From Xanthocytophaga agilis (GTDB lineage: Bacteria > Bacteroidota > Bacteroidia > Cytophagales > 172606-1), in the NCBI RefSeq assembly GCF_030068605.1, contig NZ_JASJOU010000001.1, forward strand, positions 372,001-436,000: 64,000 bases of DNA, given 5' to 3'. The notes below the pieces were generated by a model. The model was not told the origin of the DNA and made no database searches. It saw only the letters and a program-made list of their open reading frames with translations. Below are positions 46,014 through 55,362 of the stretch, piece after piece (position 1 is the first letter of the stretch; the number at the start of each line of letters is the position of its first letter). A program made the position numbers and the translations under genes.

Positions 46014-47435
46014 ATGAAGCATTTTACCAAAGAATTTTGGATAGTTGCGATTGCATTACTATGTGCATCCTGCAATACTACCCATACTGATAAACCATCT
46101 CAAAAAAGTGTGAAGTTAATTACACTCGATCCCGGACATTTCCATGCTGCATTAGTACAAAAGAAAATGTATGCAGCTATTGATTCAGTTGTATCTGTTT
46201 TTGCTCCAGATGGCCTGGATGTAGAAGAGCATCTGAAGCGTATAGACGGATATAATAGGCGGTCAGACGATCCTACCCATTGGAAAGAGTCTGTGTATAC
46301 AGGTAATGATTACCTGGAAAAGATGCTGACTCAGAAGCCTGGTAATGTAGTAGTGATTGCTGGAAACAATGGCAAGAAATCTGAATATATACAAAAGTCA
46401 GTTGATGCGGGCCTTCATGTGCTGGCAGATAAACCTATGTGTATTGATTCAACAGGCTTTCAAAGTTTGCTCAAAAGCTTTGATGTAGCAGATCGTAATA
46501 AAGTATTACTTTATGATATCATGACAGAGCGATCTGAGATTACTACCATCCTACAGAAAGAGTTGTCACAGATACCGGACATTTTCGGAAAGCTGAAAAC
46601 GGGTAGTGCGGAAGAACCTGCAGTGACCAAAGAAAGTATACATCACTTTTATAAATATGTATCAAGGAAAGCACTGAAACGACCTGCCTGGTTTATGGAT
46701 GTAACTCAGCAAGGTGAGGGTTTGGTAGATGTTACAACCCATTTGGTGGATCTGGTACAGTGGGAATGTTTTCCTGAACAGGTTATTGACTATACAAAAG
46801 ACATTCATGTGCTGAAAGCTCGTCGTTGGCCTACACCAATGACACAATCACAGTTTAGTGCTATTACAGGTATGACATCGTTTCCGGACTTTCTTAAAAA
46901 AGATGTTTCTGATAGTGTATTATCAGTTTTCTCCAATGGAGAAATCACTTACCAGATTAAGGGTGTATATGCTAAAGTTTCGGTGATCTGGAATTATCAG
47001 GCTCCGGAAGGTGCAGGGGATACACATTACTCTATTATGCGAGGTGATAAGGCAAATCTTGTCATTCGACAGAACAAAGAAGAAAACTATATTCCACAAT
47101 TGTATATAGAATCGAGTAAAGGAACCGATCTAAATACATATGGAACAAGATTAACAAAATCATTTGAGAAAATCACGCAGAAGTACCCAGGTGTTGGATT
47201 ACAAAAGCAGGGAGATCGATGGATAATCCAGATACCAGACACATACAGAATTGGTCATGAAGCTCATTTTGCAGAAGTAATGGAGCGGTTCTTACAGTAT
47301 TTAAAAGATGGAAAGTTGCCAGAGTGGGAAGTGCCGAATATGAAAGCTAAATATTATACAACAACTACTGCTTTACAACTGGCTAAAAGGGATCAACCAT
47401 CAAAATCTCTTTCTTTTTCTAACCCGAAGAAATAA
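46014..47435 (+). CDS. Lipoprotein with oxidoreductase-like C-terminal domain (Gfo/Idh/MocA type)
   Basis: 473 residues. A lipoprotein signal (LLCASC) is followed by a Gfo/Idh/MocA-like fold. Seen are LITLDPGHFHAALVQKKMY, VVIAGNNGKKSEYIQ, LHVLADKPMCID and a large C-terminal domain (VDVTTHLVDLVQWECFP, GAGDTHYSIMRG) like the putative oxidoreductase C-terminal family PF16490. The classical glycine-rich Rossmann loop is not conserved, so NAD binding is uncertain. It is probably periplasmic, in one unit with its neighbours. Confidence 0.78.
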   Translation: MKHFTKEFWIVAIALLCASCNTTHTDKPSQKSVKLITLDPGHFHAALVQKKMYAAIDSVVSVFAPDGLDVEEHLKRIDGYNRRSDDPTHWKESVYTGNDYLEKMLTQKPGNVVVIAGNNGKKSEYIQKSVDAGLHVLADKPMCIDSTGFQSLLKSFDVADRNKVLLYDIMTERSEITTILQKELSQIPDIFGKLKTGSAEEPAVTKESIHHFYKYVSRKALKRPAWFMDVTQQGEGLVDVTTHLVDLVQWECFPEQVIDYTKDIHVLKARRWPTPMTQSQFSAITGMTSFPDFLKKDVSDSVLSVFSNGEITYQIKGVYAKVSVIWNYQAPEGAGDTHYSIMRGDKANLVIRQNKEENYIPQLYIESSKGTDLNTYGTRLTKSFEKITQKYPGVGLQKQGDRWIIQIPDTYRIGHEAHFAEVMERFLQYLKDGKLPEWEVPNMKAKYYTTTTALQLAKRDQPSKSLSFSNPKK

Positions 47436-47447
47436 CCTCATGTTCTT

Positions 47448-48620
47448 ATGACCAATAGACGCAAATTTATCAGGTATTCTTTGTCTACAGCTGCCGGACT
47501 ATCCACTATTAGTGCTTTCTCTAAAGAACTGGCAAAGACAATGGAACTTACACCTTCTGGTATACAGGTGAATTATCAGAGGCATACACCTCTAGTGAAG
47601 CCTGAAGGTACTATTAAGTTCTCTGTAATCGGATTGAATCATGGACATATTTACGGGCAGGTAGAAGCCGTGACTAGAGGAGGGGGGCAATTGGTTTCTT
47701 TCTATGCGAAAGAGCCTGAGTTAGTTGCTGCTTTTGCCAAACGATACCCACAGGCAAAGCAAGCAAAAAGTGAAAAGGAAGTTCTGGAAGATAAATCTAT
47801 CCAACTTATACTTAGCGCATCTATTCCCGTTGACAGAGCACCATTAGGGATTCAGGTAATGCGTCATGGGAAAGATTTTATGGTGGATAAGCCAGGTATT
47901 ATAACCCTGGAGCAATTAGCTGAAGTGAGGAAGGTGCAGAAAGAAACGAAGCGTATATATTCCATTATGTATAGCGAACGGTTTGAAAATCCTGCTACAG
48001 TCAAGGCAGGAGAACTGGTCAAAGCAGGTGCAATAGGACAGGTTGTCCAGACAATTGGAATGGGACCACACCGAATCAATCTCAAATCTCGTCCAGAATG
48101 GTTTTTCGATCAGAAATACTATGGTGGCATTCTGTGTGATATTGCTTCTCATCAATGTGATCAGTTTCTGTTTTTTACAGGTTCGACAGAAGCCGATGTG
48201 GTATCATCCCAGATTGGCAATATACATTATCCACAATATCCGGCATTTGAAGATTTTGGTGATATGACACTTAAGGGAAATAGTGGTGCAGGCTATGTTC
48301 GGGTAGACTGGTTTACCCCCGATGGATTGAATACATGGGGGGATGGTCGGTTAACAATTTTGGGCACAGATGGATTTATAGAAATTCGTAAAAACACAGA
48401 TTTGGCAGGAAGAAGTGGAGGCAACCATCTTTTTCTGACTGATCAGAAAGAGACTCGTTATTTTGATTGTAGTAAAGAACCTTTGCCTTTTGGAACACAA
48501 CTGGTAAATGATGTTTTGAATAGAACAGAGACAGCCATGACTCAGGATCATTGCTTTCTTGCTACCGAGCTAACTCTGAAAGCACAGAAGCAAGCTCAGG
48601 TACTCAAAATAAGGAAATAA
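47448..48620 (+). CDS. Tat-exported Gfo/Idh/MocA-family oxidoreductase
   Basis: 390 residues with a twin-arginine leader (MTNRRKFIRYSLSTAAGLST). The N-terminal fold shows KFSVIGLNHGHIYGQVEA, IQLILSASIPVDRAPLGI, HGKDFMVDKPGII and GGILCDIASHQCDQFLF. The Lys in DKPGI corresponds to the EKP-like position. It is 12 bp after the lipoprotein gene, so translation is likely coupled. The protein should be periplasmic and act on the same or a successive substrate as the other two (inference). Confidence 0.85.
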   Translation: MTNRRKFIRYSLSTAAGLSTISAFSKELAKTMELTPSGIQVNYQRHTPLVKPEGTIKFSVIGLNHGHIYGQVEAVTRGGGQLVSFYAKEPELVAAFAKRYPQAKQAKSEKEVLEDKSIQLILSASIPVDRAPLGIQVMRHGKDFMVDKPGIITLEQLAEVRKVQKETKRIYSIMYSERFENPATVKAGELVKAGAIGQVVQTIGMGPHRINLKSRPEWFFDQKYYGGILCDIASHQCDQFLFFTGSTEADVVSSQIGNIHYPQYPAFEDFGDMTLKGNSGAGYVRVDWFTPDGLNTWGDGRLTILGTDGFIEIRKNTDLAGRSGGNHLFLTDQKETRYFDCSKEPLPFGTQLVNDVLNRTETAMTQDHCFLATELTLKAQKQAQVLKIRK

Positions 48621-48663
48621 TGTGATGAACCCTGATATATAACGTGTCAGGGTTCATCACATT
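48619..48663. terminator. Convergent hairpin overlapping a stop codon
   Basis: A perfect 17-bp stem (48619-48635 and 48647-48663) surrounds a short loop. The minus-strand gene's TGA (48649-48647) lies inside the right arm, so the hairpin includes the 3' end of that gene. Confidence 0.65.
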
Positions 48664-49456
48664 GTGATTGTACAGATGTAAAGAGTTTGTTGAATTCTTC
48701 TTCCATTGCCATATCCTGATTCACCCGATTTAGTTGCATATTGCAACAGTTCCACCATCCAAATGTCATAATCTCCACTTTGGCATAATCGAGATTCTCA
48801 ACGCTATTGTACTTGGTATAAAAGATTCGCATATATTGTTCCGGAGAACCATTGTTTTTTTTCTGTTCTTCGGCCATTGCCTTCCATGTTTCCAGTATTT
48901 GTGTGCTATCAGCAGATGCTAATGCTTCGGCATATTGCCTGCAACTTTCTGCATACTTGCTGTTTAACAAAACAGATGGATTTCGATTGGCTTCCAGAGT
49001 AAGTTTTCGAAGCTGGTAATCTTCGTCAAGTTCCTGCAAACGTGCTTTCTTTAGTTTGACCCAATAAGGAGTTTGAATTGGATTTAATTGCTCTAACTGT
49101 TTTCTCTTATCTGCATACTCCTTTTCTAGTTTAGATGTATTTTGGTCGAGTTGGCCTATATCCTGAGGCTTAAAAACTGTTGCTGATGTTGACAATAACG
49201 AACTGGCAGACCACAGTGTATAGGTATCTTTGAGTTGTGCTTCGGAATATTGCTTAGTTAAGTAGGTACCTTTATTCTGACAAAGTTCTGTATCCCATTG
49301 AAAAGTAGAAGTATCAGTGGTATTGGTAACACTATCTGTTGTTTCAACTGAGATCTGAGTGGTATCTGGTGTTGTTGTTGTTTCCTGAGAAGGATTAGTT
49401 GAAGTACAACTTCCTAAAAGGACGACTACTAAAAAGATAATTGAAATTCTACTCAT
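48647..49456 (-). CDS. Hypothetical lipoprotein with coiled-coil region
   Basis: 269 residues. The lipoprotein signal (MSRISIIFLVVVLLGSC) is followed by a Thr/Ser-rich spacer (residues 18-55) and a helical region with charged repeats (TSKLEKEYADKRKQLEQLNP, LQELDEDYQLRKLTLEANRN). It ends in a conserved-looking segment with two Cys and a Trp (MTFGWWNCCNMQLNRVNQD). I do not recognise a family. It is probably anchored in the outer or inner membrane. It heads a minus-strand gene group running back to 52.7 kb. Confidence 0.6.
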   Translation of the reverse strand: MSRISIIFLVVVLLGSCTSTNPSQETTTTPDTTQISVETTDSVTNTTDTSTFQWDTELCQNKGTYLTKQYSEAQLKDTYTLWSASSLLSTSATVFKPQDIGQLDQNTSKLEKEYADKRKQLEQLNPIQTPYWVKLKKARLQELDEDYQLRKLTLEANRNPSVLLNSKYAESCRQYAEALASADSTQILETWKAMAEEQKKNNGSPEQYMRIFYTKYNSVENLDYAKVEIMTFGWWNCCNMQLNRVNQDMAMEEEFNKLFTSVQSQCDEP

Positions 49457-49483
49457 TAGGTAAATGAAAATATGAAAAAATTA

Positions 49484-49750
49484 TTAATTCCAGCGAGGCT
49501 TGCCAATGATTACAATCAGGAGGAACAAAAGATATACCAGGCCAGGCGCAGCCAGTATCCAGAGTATTGTAGCCGATCGTAACCATAATCCGATTAGTAA
49601 TATACCTCCAATTCCCAGCAAAATCAATAACCACATCAGCATGTTGTCCAAAGATACAGAACCATCAGCGAGTCCAACAAAGAAGAAATAAAGGACTACG
49701 AGAGCTATCAGTGCATCAAAGCTCCAGAGTACCCATAAATAAGTGTTCAT
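49484..49750 (-). CDS. Small hypothetical membrane protein
   Basis: 88 residues from Met9 of the open frame. Two to three transmembrane helices (YLWVLWSFDALIALVVLYFFF, NMLMWLLILLGIGGILLIGLW, ILWILAAPGLVYLLFLLIVI) and a basic C-terminus (GKPRWN). No motif suggests a function. It lies 28 bp upstream of the lipoprotein gene on the same strand, so the two may be expressed together. Confidence 0.55.
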   Translation of the reverse strand: MNTYLWVLWSFDALIALVVLYFFFVGLADGSVSLDNMLMWLLILLGIGGILLIGLWLRSATILWILAAPGLVYLLFLLIVIIGKPRWN

Positions 49751-49861
49751 AGTGTATAAAGGTTGAAAGATCAATTAAGAGCTATCCTTTAATGAATAGT
49801 AATTTGTTCATTATCAGTTAGCTTCTCTATATTAGTAGCTCAATGAAACCAAGAGTAAGCA

Positions 49862-50986
49862 TTACAGTTCATATTTTTCAAGCAATGGAACACCTATCTT
49901 ATTGGTGATGAATTGAAGCACTTTATATACGATTCTTCTATGTGTTTTCAGATGATTTAGGTACACAGCAGAGTATTCAATTGATGGCAGTCCTCCCCGT
50001 AGGCGTTTAAAACCAGGAGCTCCTGAACTAAGGTTAAGTAACTTTCCTGAACGATATTTATACTCAAATATCAATTGAATGGCATGAATATATAACGCAT
50101 TTTTTTGTGGAGCTTTCGTATCATAGCCAACCAAAGGAGAGGTGATCGTATTTTCTATCACAAAGAGTCCGGAAAAAGCCTTTAACTGATTATCTGAATT
50201 AATATACCCTTGGAAGTGAATAGCATCATTATCATACATTTTCTGAAAGTACTCAAGTGTAAACTGAGGATTATGTGGTGAATATTTTTCCAGATAAAGC
50301 TGATTATACAAATCCAATGCTTCGGATAGGTATTTTTTCATATCTTCATGAGAGACATACTGAAGCTTTTTGTTTTTAATAATGCGTTTGTCTTGTTTAT
50401 TGTTATTATGACTAAGCCATTTTTCAAATGGGTCATCATACATATATACCTGCCGACTTCCAATAAGGTAATAGGTACTGTTTTGAAATTGCGTTAATAG
50501 ATGTGAGTGCTGATATCTGTTAAGAGATCGAAAGATAATAGCATGTTCAGGGTATTGATCTTTCAGAAAATTTGTTAGAGCATCCAGATGCTCACCATTC
50601 CAGTCTGGATAAGGATTGGTAGAAAGAAGAAAATTATTGACATGAATATTTTTATTAATCTGTGCTGATTTGAGCCAGCCGGATATACCTTGTATCAGTA
50701 AGAGTAGAGGGAATTGCAATAGTTTGTTTTTAACCTTTCGGGTTAGCTCATCCTTTGCATACAATACATAGGCAGTATATGGCGAACAGACATATGAGTT
50801 ATTCCATTCAGTATTATTTACAGATACTGGAAAATACAAATTGTCACTAACTTTTATAATTCGGATTTGTGTTTCTACATTTCGAATTAGTTGACTGGAT
50901 GCATATGTTGAAAATAAAAGAGAAAACTTCTTAAGAACTCCTTCCGGAAGCGATTCTGGTAAAACCCATTCAATGTTCGTTTCCAT
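49862..50986 (-). CDS. GNAT/FemAB-like acetyltransferase-fold protein
   Basis: 374 residues from Met4 (METNIEWVLPESL). The C-terminal part has a GNAT-fold pattern (LKAFSGLFVIENTITSPLVG, NALYIHAIQLIFEYKYRSGK, LNLSSGAPGFKRLRGGLPS), like a FemAB or GNAT-type N-acyltransferase. The acceptor is unknown. It overlaps the upstream ATP-grasp gene by 17-26 bp, so both are translated together. An ATP-grasp ligase with a GNAT-type transferase suggests that an amide or peptide-like small molecule is assembled and then acylated (inference). Confidence 0.65.
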   Translation of the reverse strand: METNIEWVLPESLPEGVLKKFSLLFSTYASSQLIRNVETQIRIIKVSDNLYFPVSVNNTEWNNSYVCSPYTAYVLYAKDELTRKVKNKLLQFPLLLLIQGISGWLKSAQINKNIHVNNFLLSTNPYPDWNGEHLDALTNFLKDQYPEHAIIFRSLNRYQHSHLLTQFQNSTYYLIGSRQVYMYDDPFEKWLSHNNNKQDKRIIKNKKLQYVSHEDMKKYLSEALDLYNQLYLEKYSPHNPQFTLEYFQKMYDNDAIHFQGYINSDNQLKAFSGLFVIENTITSPLVGYDTKAPQKNALYIHAIQLIFEYKYRSGKLLNLSSGAPGFKRLRGGLPSIEYSAVYLNHLKTHRRIVYKVLQFITNKIGVPLLEKYEL

Positions 50987-52061
50987 TCCATTCAATGTCT
51001 CTTGTGGTTGCCTGAAGCCAGGTCATTCGTTTTATTAGCATGATATAGGTTACTTCCAATATACTTACAAATTGAAGCAGAAAGGGTAGAAAATCTTTTT
51101 TTCGAAAAATCACATCTTTTGCCTGCCTTACACGCTTAGTCAGAAGTTTTTGAGGGTATAAAAAAGCCATCGCACCTTTGACTGCATATTCAGCAGTGTT
51201 TTGTTGTATTTCAGTATCTGAATAAAGAAATGCATTAGCTAAGTCTGTATGGACCAAATGTGCTCCACTAGTTCCTCGTGGGTTACATTCGATAAACCAG
51301 GGTATATCATTTTGATCAATGATTATATCAAAACATAATTGTCCTGTATAGCTGATAGCTTCACCAAACAACTTTACCTTTTCATGGACATCTGGATGGT
51401 TAACTGGTTCAAAGAAAATTCCAGCCCCTTTCCCAACACGATACAAAGGATGGTAGGCTACATACGCTTTTAATTTGCCCTCATCCCAAATGGAATAGAT
51501 ACATATTTCTTTACCCTGAATGCGTTTTTGCGCTATCCAGTTTTTTTGCTCAGAATTGGTAAAGTATGTGTTTACCAGAGTTTTGTTACTAATGATCTGT
51601 CCTGCAAACCGGGAATAAACAGGTTTAAATACATAATTCTCACTTTTAGTCCAGGTAGTAAATTTATTTACTAATTCTGTTTCAGGTATGGGTAAGTATT
51701 CTTTTGCTACTTGAGTAAACAGAAATTTATTATGCAATTGATTCATTAACTCTATACCAGATGTCCAGACTTTACAAGGAAAACCATCTTTGAATGATGA
51801 GATATAGAATGCTTCTTCACAAGTTGGAATAAGGTGTGTAACCTGATGAGTTGTAATGATCTGTTGTAGTGTATCTGCAAATTCCTGAGGTGCAAATCTA
51901 GGAGAAGGTAGTTTAAAATAGTTGCTTACTGTATTACTCCATCTGCTCACAGGCAGTGTAAATGAATCTGCCATGATAACTGTATGCCCTTGACTATGAA
52001 AACTTCTGGCTAGTTCCATTGCTATGGGTGCACGTGCCCCTGTAATCAGAATGGTTTCCAC
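50970..52061 (-). CDS. ATP-grasp ligase
   Basis: 363 residues. The N-terminal Rossmann-like region (METILITGARAPIAMELARSFH) resembles carbamoyl-phosphate synthase-like pre-ATP-grasp domains. The ATP-grasp core shows YVFKPVYSRFAGQII, WIAQKRIQGKEICIYSIWD and QLCFDIIIDQNDIPWFIECNPRGTSGAHL, with the Mg-binding Glu and Asn in ECNPRG. The family ligates a carboxylate to an amine or thiol via an acyl-phosphate. The substrate cannot be inferred. The gene overlaps the acetyltransferase-like gene at its 3' end. Confidence 0.82.
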   Translation of the reverse strand: METILITGARAPIAMELARSFHSQGHTVIMADSFTLPVSRWSNTVSNYFKLPSPRFAPQEFADTLQQIITTHQVTHLIPTCEEAFYISSFKDGFPCKVWTSGIELMNQLHNKFLFTQVAKEYLPIPETELVNKFTTWTKSENYVFKPVYSRFAGQIISNKTLVNTYFTNSEQKNWIAQKRIQGKEICIYSIWDEGKLKAYVAYHPLYRVGKGAGIFFEPVNHPDVHEKVKLFGEAISYTGQLCFDIIIDQNDIPWFIECNPRGTSGAHLVHTDLANAFLYSDTEIQQNTAEYAVKGAMAFLYPQKLLTKRVRQAKDVIFRKKDFLPFLLQFVSILEVTYIMLIKRMTWLQATTRDIEWNGNEH

Positions 52062-52107
52062 AAATTGTTGTTATTGGCAATGAGAGTGTGAGTTAAATTG
52101 AAGAGAA

Positions 52108-52132
52108 GTATGGCAGGTTTATCCTGCCATAC
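52108..52132 (-). terminator. Hairpin downstream of the LURP-one-like gene
   Basis: A perfect 10-bp stem, GTATGGCAGG (52108-52117) with its complement at 52123-52132, 7 bp after the stop of the LURP-one-like gene. There is no strong T-run. Confidence 0.5.
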
Positions 52133-52138
52133 AAGAGG

Positions 52139-52729
52139 CTATTTTGTTTCTTTCAAAATCATATCAATGGCAATAGCACAAGATAGGATTGCTTTTTTGT
52201 GATCTTCGTTTTTCAATGGTACAGTAATGCTGACATTGTATTTATCTGCACTGGTAAATACTTCTTTGGCTAATCCTCCCCATTTTTTGCTGATAATTCC
52301 GATTTCATTACCATTCATATCTTTGATGCTGAAATTCCATGCCTTCCAGTCGCCGGTAATTTCAGCTATCTGTGTTTCGGTTGAATCAAAGATACGAAAG
52401 GTAGGTTTGAAAAACTTGAACTTTTGTTTGATAGTAGCAATGCTGGTACCTGTACCGTCTGTTACTGTTAGTTTAGACATAAAAAAAGTCCATCCTCTTG
52501 ACAATGAAGCTTCTACTACATTATCAACATTAACAAAATCAAGCTTGAAAGGAAGCATGGCTTTGTTTACTAAGAGGCGCAGTAGTTTTTGTCCAAAAGA
52601 AATTTTTTGTAAAACGGCTCCAGTTGATGCACCTGATTCGTCAAATACTTTGTACTCGTTTTCGAATTTTAAGAAATTTACTTTTTCGTCAATAAAATAA
52701 CTGTTGGTCTGGAAAAATTTTGTACTCAT
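52139..52729 (-). CDS. LURP-one / phospholipid scramblase-like protein
   Basis: 196 residues without a signal peptide. Beta-rich repeats (FENEYKVFDESGASTGAVLQ, LTVTDGTGTSIATIKQ, FRIFDSTETQIAEITGDW, FSIKDMNGNEIGIISKKWGG) form the beta-barrel pattern of LURP-one/scramblase-like (Tubby C-terminal) proteins. The KKWGGLAKEVFTSADKYNV segment is characteristic. Bacterial members have no known role, and lipid or membrane binding is plausible. It is the upstream-most gene of the minus-strand group ending at 48.6 kb. Confidence 0.78.
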   Translation of the reverse strand: MSTKFFQTNSYFIDEKVNFLKFENEYKVFDESGASTGAVLQKISFGQKLLRLLVNKAMLPFKLDFVNVDNVVEASLSRGWTFFMSKLTVTDGTGTSIATIKQKFKFFKPTFRIFDSTETQIAEITGDWKAWNFSIKDMNGNEIGIISKKWGGLAKEVFTSADKYNVSITVPLKNEDHKKAILSCAIAIDMILKETK

Positions 52730-52993
52730 AATCTGGGTTTACTAAATAGTCCTACTCATAAGGCTTTTCGGTACGCCCCGTTTTTTTGAGTGATTGCTGG
52801 TCTTCACTTTATTTATTTGATAATAGATAAGTAATTTGATTTATTAGGTATTGTTTTTTAGCCAAATTTCGAAGAAATGATTGACATTAAAAATGATGGG
52901 TAAAATTAGTTATTGTTACTTCCATTCTTGATTCATTCCTTTGATAATTTGTATTGCACTTTTTTGTGTATTATCTGTGAGCCTTATTCTGCT

Positions 52994-53977
52994 ATGAAAA
53001 AAATGATGTTTGCACTGTTTGTATTAATAAATAGTGTATTTGTTGTATCTGCACAATCGGATACCTTATCAGTTACATTGGAAAATGTACCTTATCCTTA
53101 TCCGGTAAAGTTCCTTCCCTTGAAAATAGAAGATCAGGACCTGCGAATGGCGTATATGGATATCAAGCCTGTTGTAAAGGCAAATGGTCGTACAGTAATA
53201 CTTTTTCATGGGAAGAATTTTGGCGGGTATTACTGGACTAGTGTGATAAAAGCTTTGATTGGAAAAGGGTTTCGGATAGTGGTGCCAGACCAGATAGGTT
53301 TTGGAAAATCATCCAAAGCATTCATTCATTATAGCTTTCATCAACTGGCTACAAATAACAAAAATCTTCTGGATACATTGGGAATTGAAAAAGTGACAGT
53401 GATGGGACATTCGATGGGAGGGATGTTGGCTACCCGTTTTGCGCTTATGTATCCTGATAAGGTAGAGAAGTTGGTTCTGGAAAACCCTATAGGACTAGAA
53501 GATTACAGAACCTTTGTACCCTATATGACAGCAGAAGAAGAGTATCAGAAGGAACTAAAAACTACGGCAGAAAGTGTAAAAAAATATTATCAGAACTCCT
53601 ATTTCCCTGAATGGAAGCCTGCTTACGACTATTTGGTCGAAATAGGTGCAGGTGTAACCGGAAGTGCTGATTTTCCAAGGTATGCCAAAGTTGCTGCTCT
53701 TACGTATATGATGATTTATGAACAACCTGTATGTTATGAATTTAGCCAGTTAAAAGTTCCGGTGATTTTATTCATTGGTAAAGAAGATCGAACGATTGTA
53801 GGAAAAGGATTTATCTCTGATTCAGAGAAGGCTAAACATGGACAGTATCAGGTGTTGGGTAAAGAAACCGCCAAAAAAATCCCTAACTGCAAACTAATTG
53901 AATTTGATAATGTAGGACACATTCCTCATATTCAGATTGAAGCGACCTTTTTGAAATCTTTTCTGGAAACCATTTAA
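52994..53977 (+). CDS. Secreted alpha/beta hydrolase
   Basis: 327 residues from the internal Met that begins a signal peptide (MKKMMFALFVLINSVFVVSAQ). Seen are the oxyanion segment LFHGKNFGGYYW, PDQIGFGKSS, the nucleophile Ser140 in GHSMGG, the acid in IGKEDRTIVG and the His in NVGHIPHI. The protein is likely periplasmic. The substrate is unknown, possibly an ester or lactone. Confidence 0.88.
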   Translation: MKKMMFALFVLINSVFVVSAQSDTLSVTLENVPYPYPVKFLPLKIEDQDLRMAYMDIKPVVKANGRTVILFHGKNFGGYYWTSVIKALIGKGFRIVVPDQIGFGKSSKAFIHYSFHQLATNNKNLLDTLGIEKVTVMGHSMGGMLATRFALMYPDKVEKLVLENPIGLEDYRTFVPYMTAEEEYQKELKTTAESVKKYYQNSYFPEWKPAYDYLVEIGAGVTGSADFPRYAKVAALTYMMIYEQPVCYEFSQLKVPVILFIGKEDRTIVGKGFISDSEKAKHGQYQVLGKETAKKIPNCKLIEFDNVGHIPHIQIEATFLKSFLETI

Positions 53978-54034
53978 AGGATGGCCTAGATTATTTCATA
54001 ACGGTTTTACAGGTAGAATTTATACTATAATCTC

Positions 54035-55180
54035 TTACTGAATCTGCTTCTTTACAGTAGCCTGATATTGGGAAGGGGAGAAACCAGTAGCTTTTTTGAA
54101 GTAGGTATTAAATGTGGTTTTTGAACTAAAACCTGCTTCATATGCTATGCCTAGCATATTTAAGTGATGATGTCTCTCAGAAAGCAATAAAGTTTTAGCT
54201 TCCTCTACTCTATATGTATTAATAAACTGATAGAAGTTAGTACCAAGTCCTTCATTGAGGACAAAGGATAGTTCATGGGAGGTAATATTCATTTTTGAGG
54301 CTAAATCTGGCAAGTCCAGATCTGAATCGAGGAATAGTTTTTCTGCCTGCATCCGATAGTGTAGTTCGATTTTTAATTGTTCCAGTTTTTCGGATGAAAG
54401 ACGTTGGGTTTTATTAATGACAGGCTGCTCTGATTCCAGGATAATTTCATTAATGTATACTTGGTCCTTAGGTGGATAAGGAAAGATTTCTTCTTGTCGC
54501 AACGAAAAATACACAATGAAGTAGGTAGAAAGTAAATACCCTAAAGGTGTGAAAGCAGATATTATAGAAATCTTGAAAAATACTTCATTAAACCATAGCA
54601 GTACCATGCATACCAATATGAATAAGAAGTTTCTTAGCCATTTCAAATTAATGGATTCAGTGGTTGATGTTATCAGTTGTATATTCTTCTGATGTTTTAG
54701 TAATTTCCTGTATGCTAAAATCCAATATATTATTACTTGCACCTTTATGATGTAAAACATTACCAATCCAAAATACGGATTAGGAGGAATAGGTGAAGGG
54801 TGAGTCCATAAGTATAGCTTTGTGTCAGCGCTTTGAAACAGAAAGGGTAATTGATGTAACAGAAATAACAACCAGGGGATAAAGTGTAAAAAAACTATTT
54901 TGTTCAATTTTCTTCCAGGAGAGGTAAAGTTGACTATACTAAGATACAGGGACGGTGCCATAGCAAAGCTTAGAAGTTCTAAAACACCAATCAGATGAGG
55001 GTATTGCACATAGGTATTGAAATGCAAAAAAGGGCGGTCCAGAAGTGTACATCCAAAAGAAAATAATAATATACCAAGCCAGAAGTTGGCAAGTATATTG
55101 ACTTTTCTGGGGTTCATAAAGGCCAGAAAAGAAAGCACAAATATACTGCCACATGTAAGAGTGTAAACTATACTATCCAA
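54035..55180 (-). CDS. AraC-family regulator with membrane sensor domain
   Basis: 381 residues. The N-terminal half has about seven predicted transmembrane helices (TLTCGSIFVLSFLAFMNP through LLSTYFIVYFSL). The C-terminal half is an AraC/XylS helix-turn-helix domain (LASKMNITSHELSFVLNEGL, LNMLGIAYEAGFSSKTTFNTYFKKATGFSPSQYQATVKKQ). Such membrane AraC regulators are typical of Bacteroidota and sense ligands or membrane state. The PepSY cassette on the same strand upstream is a candidate target. Confidence 0.9.
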   Translation of the reverse strand: MDSIVYTLTCGSIFVLSFLAFMNPRKVNILANFWLGILLFSFGCTLLDRPFLHFNTYVQYPHLIGVLELLSFAMAPSLYLSIVNFTSPGRKLNKIVFLHFIPWLLFLLHQLPFLFQSADTKLYLWTHPSPIPPNPYFGLVMFYIIKVQVIIYWILAYRKLLKHQKNIQLITSTTESINLKWLRNFLFILVCMVLLWFNEVFFKISIISAFTPLGYLLSTYFIVYFSLRQEEIFPYPPKDQVYINEIILESEQPVINKTQRLSSEKLEQLKIELHYRMQAEKLFLDSDLDLPDLASKMNITSHELSFVLNEGLGTNFYQFINTYRVEEAKTLLLSERHHHLNMLGIAYEAGFSSKTTFNTYFKKATGFSPSQYQATVKKQIQ

Positions 55181-55362
55181 AGAGAAATTTGATTTGAGTA
55201 AGTATTACTTGTGGGATTTGTGCCTGAAATTTACAAAAATCAGATGGTATTTTTACTTGCTTACCCTAACTTTGTAGTATGAGTAAAAACTACAGACATA
55301 GGGTAAGTTCGTATAAACAAAATAGAGAATAGAAAAAAAGATCGACAGACAACCAATTTATA

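Noticed and set aside
52227..52700. Plus-strand open frame over the LURP-one-like gene
   Set aside because: It mirrors the real gene on the other strand and shows no recognisable pattern.
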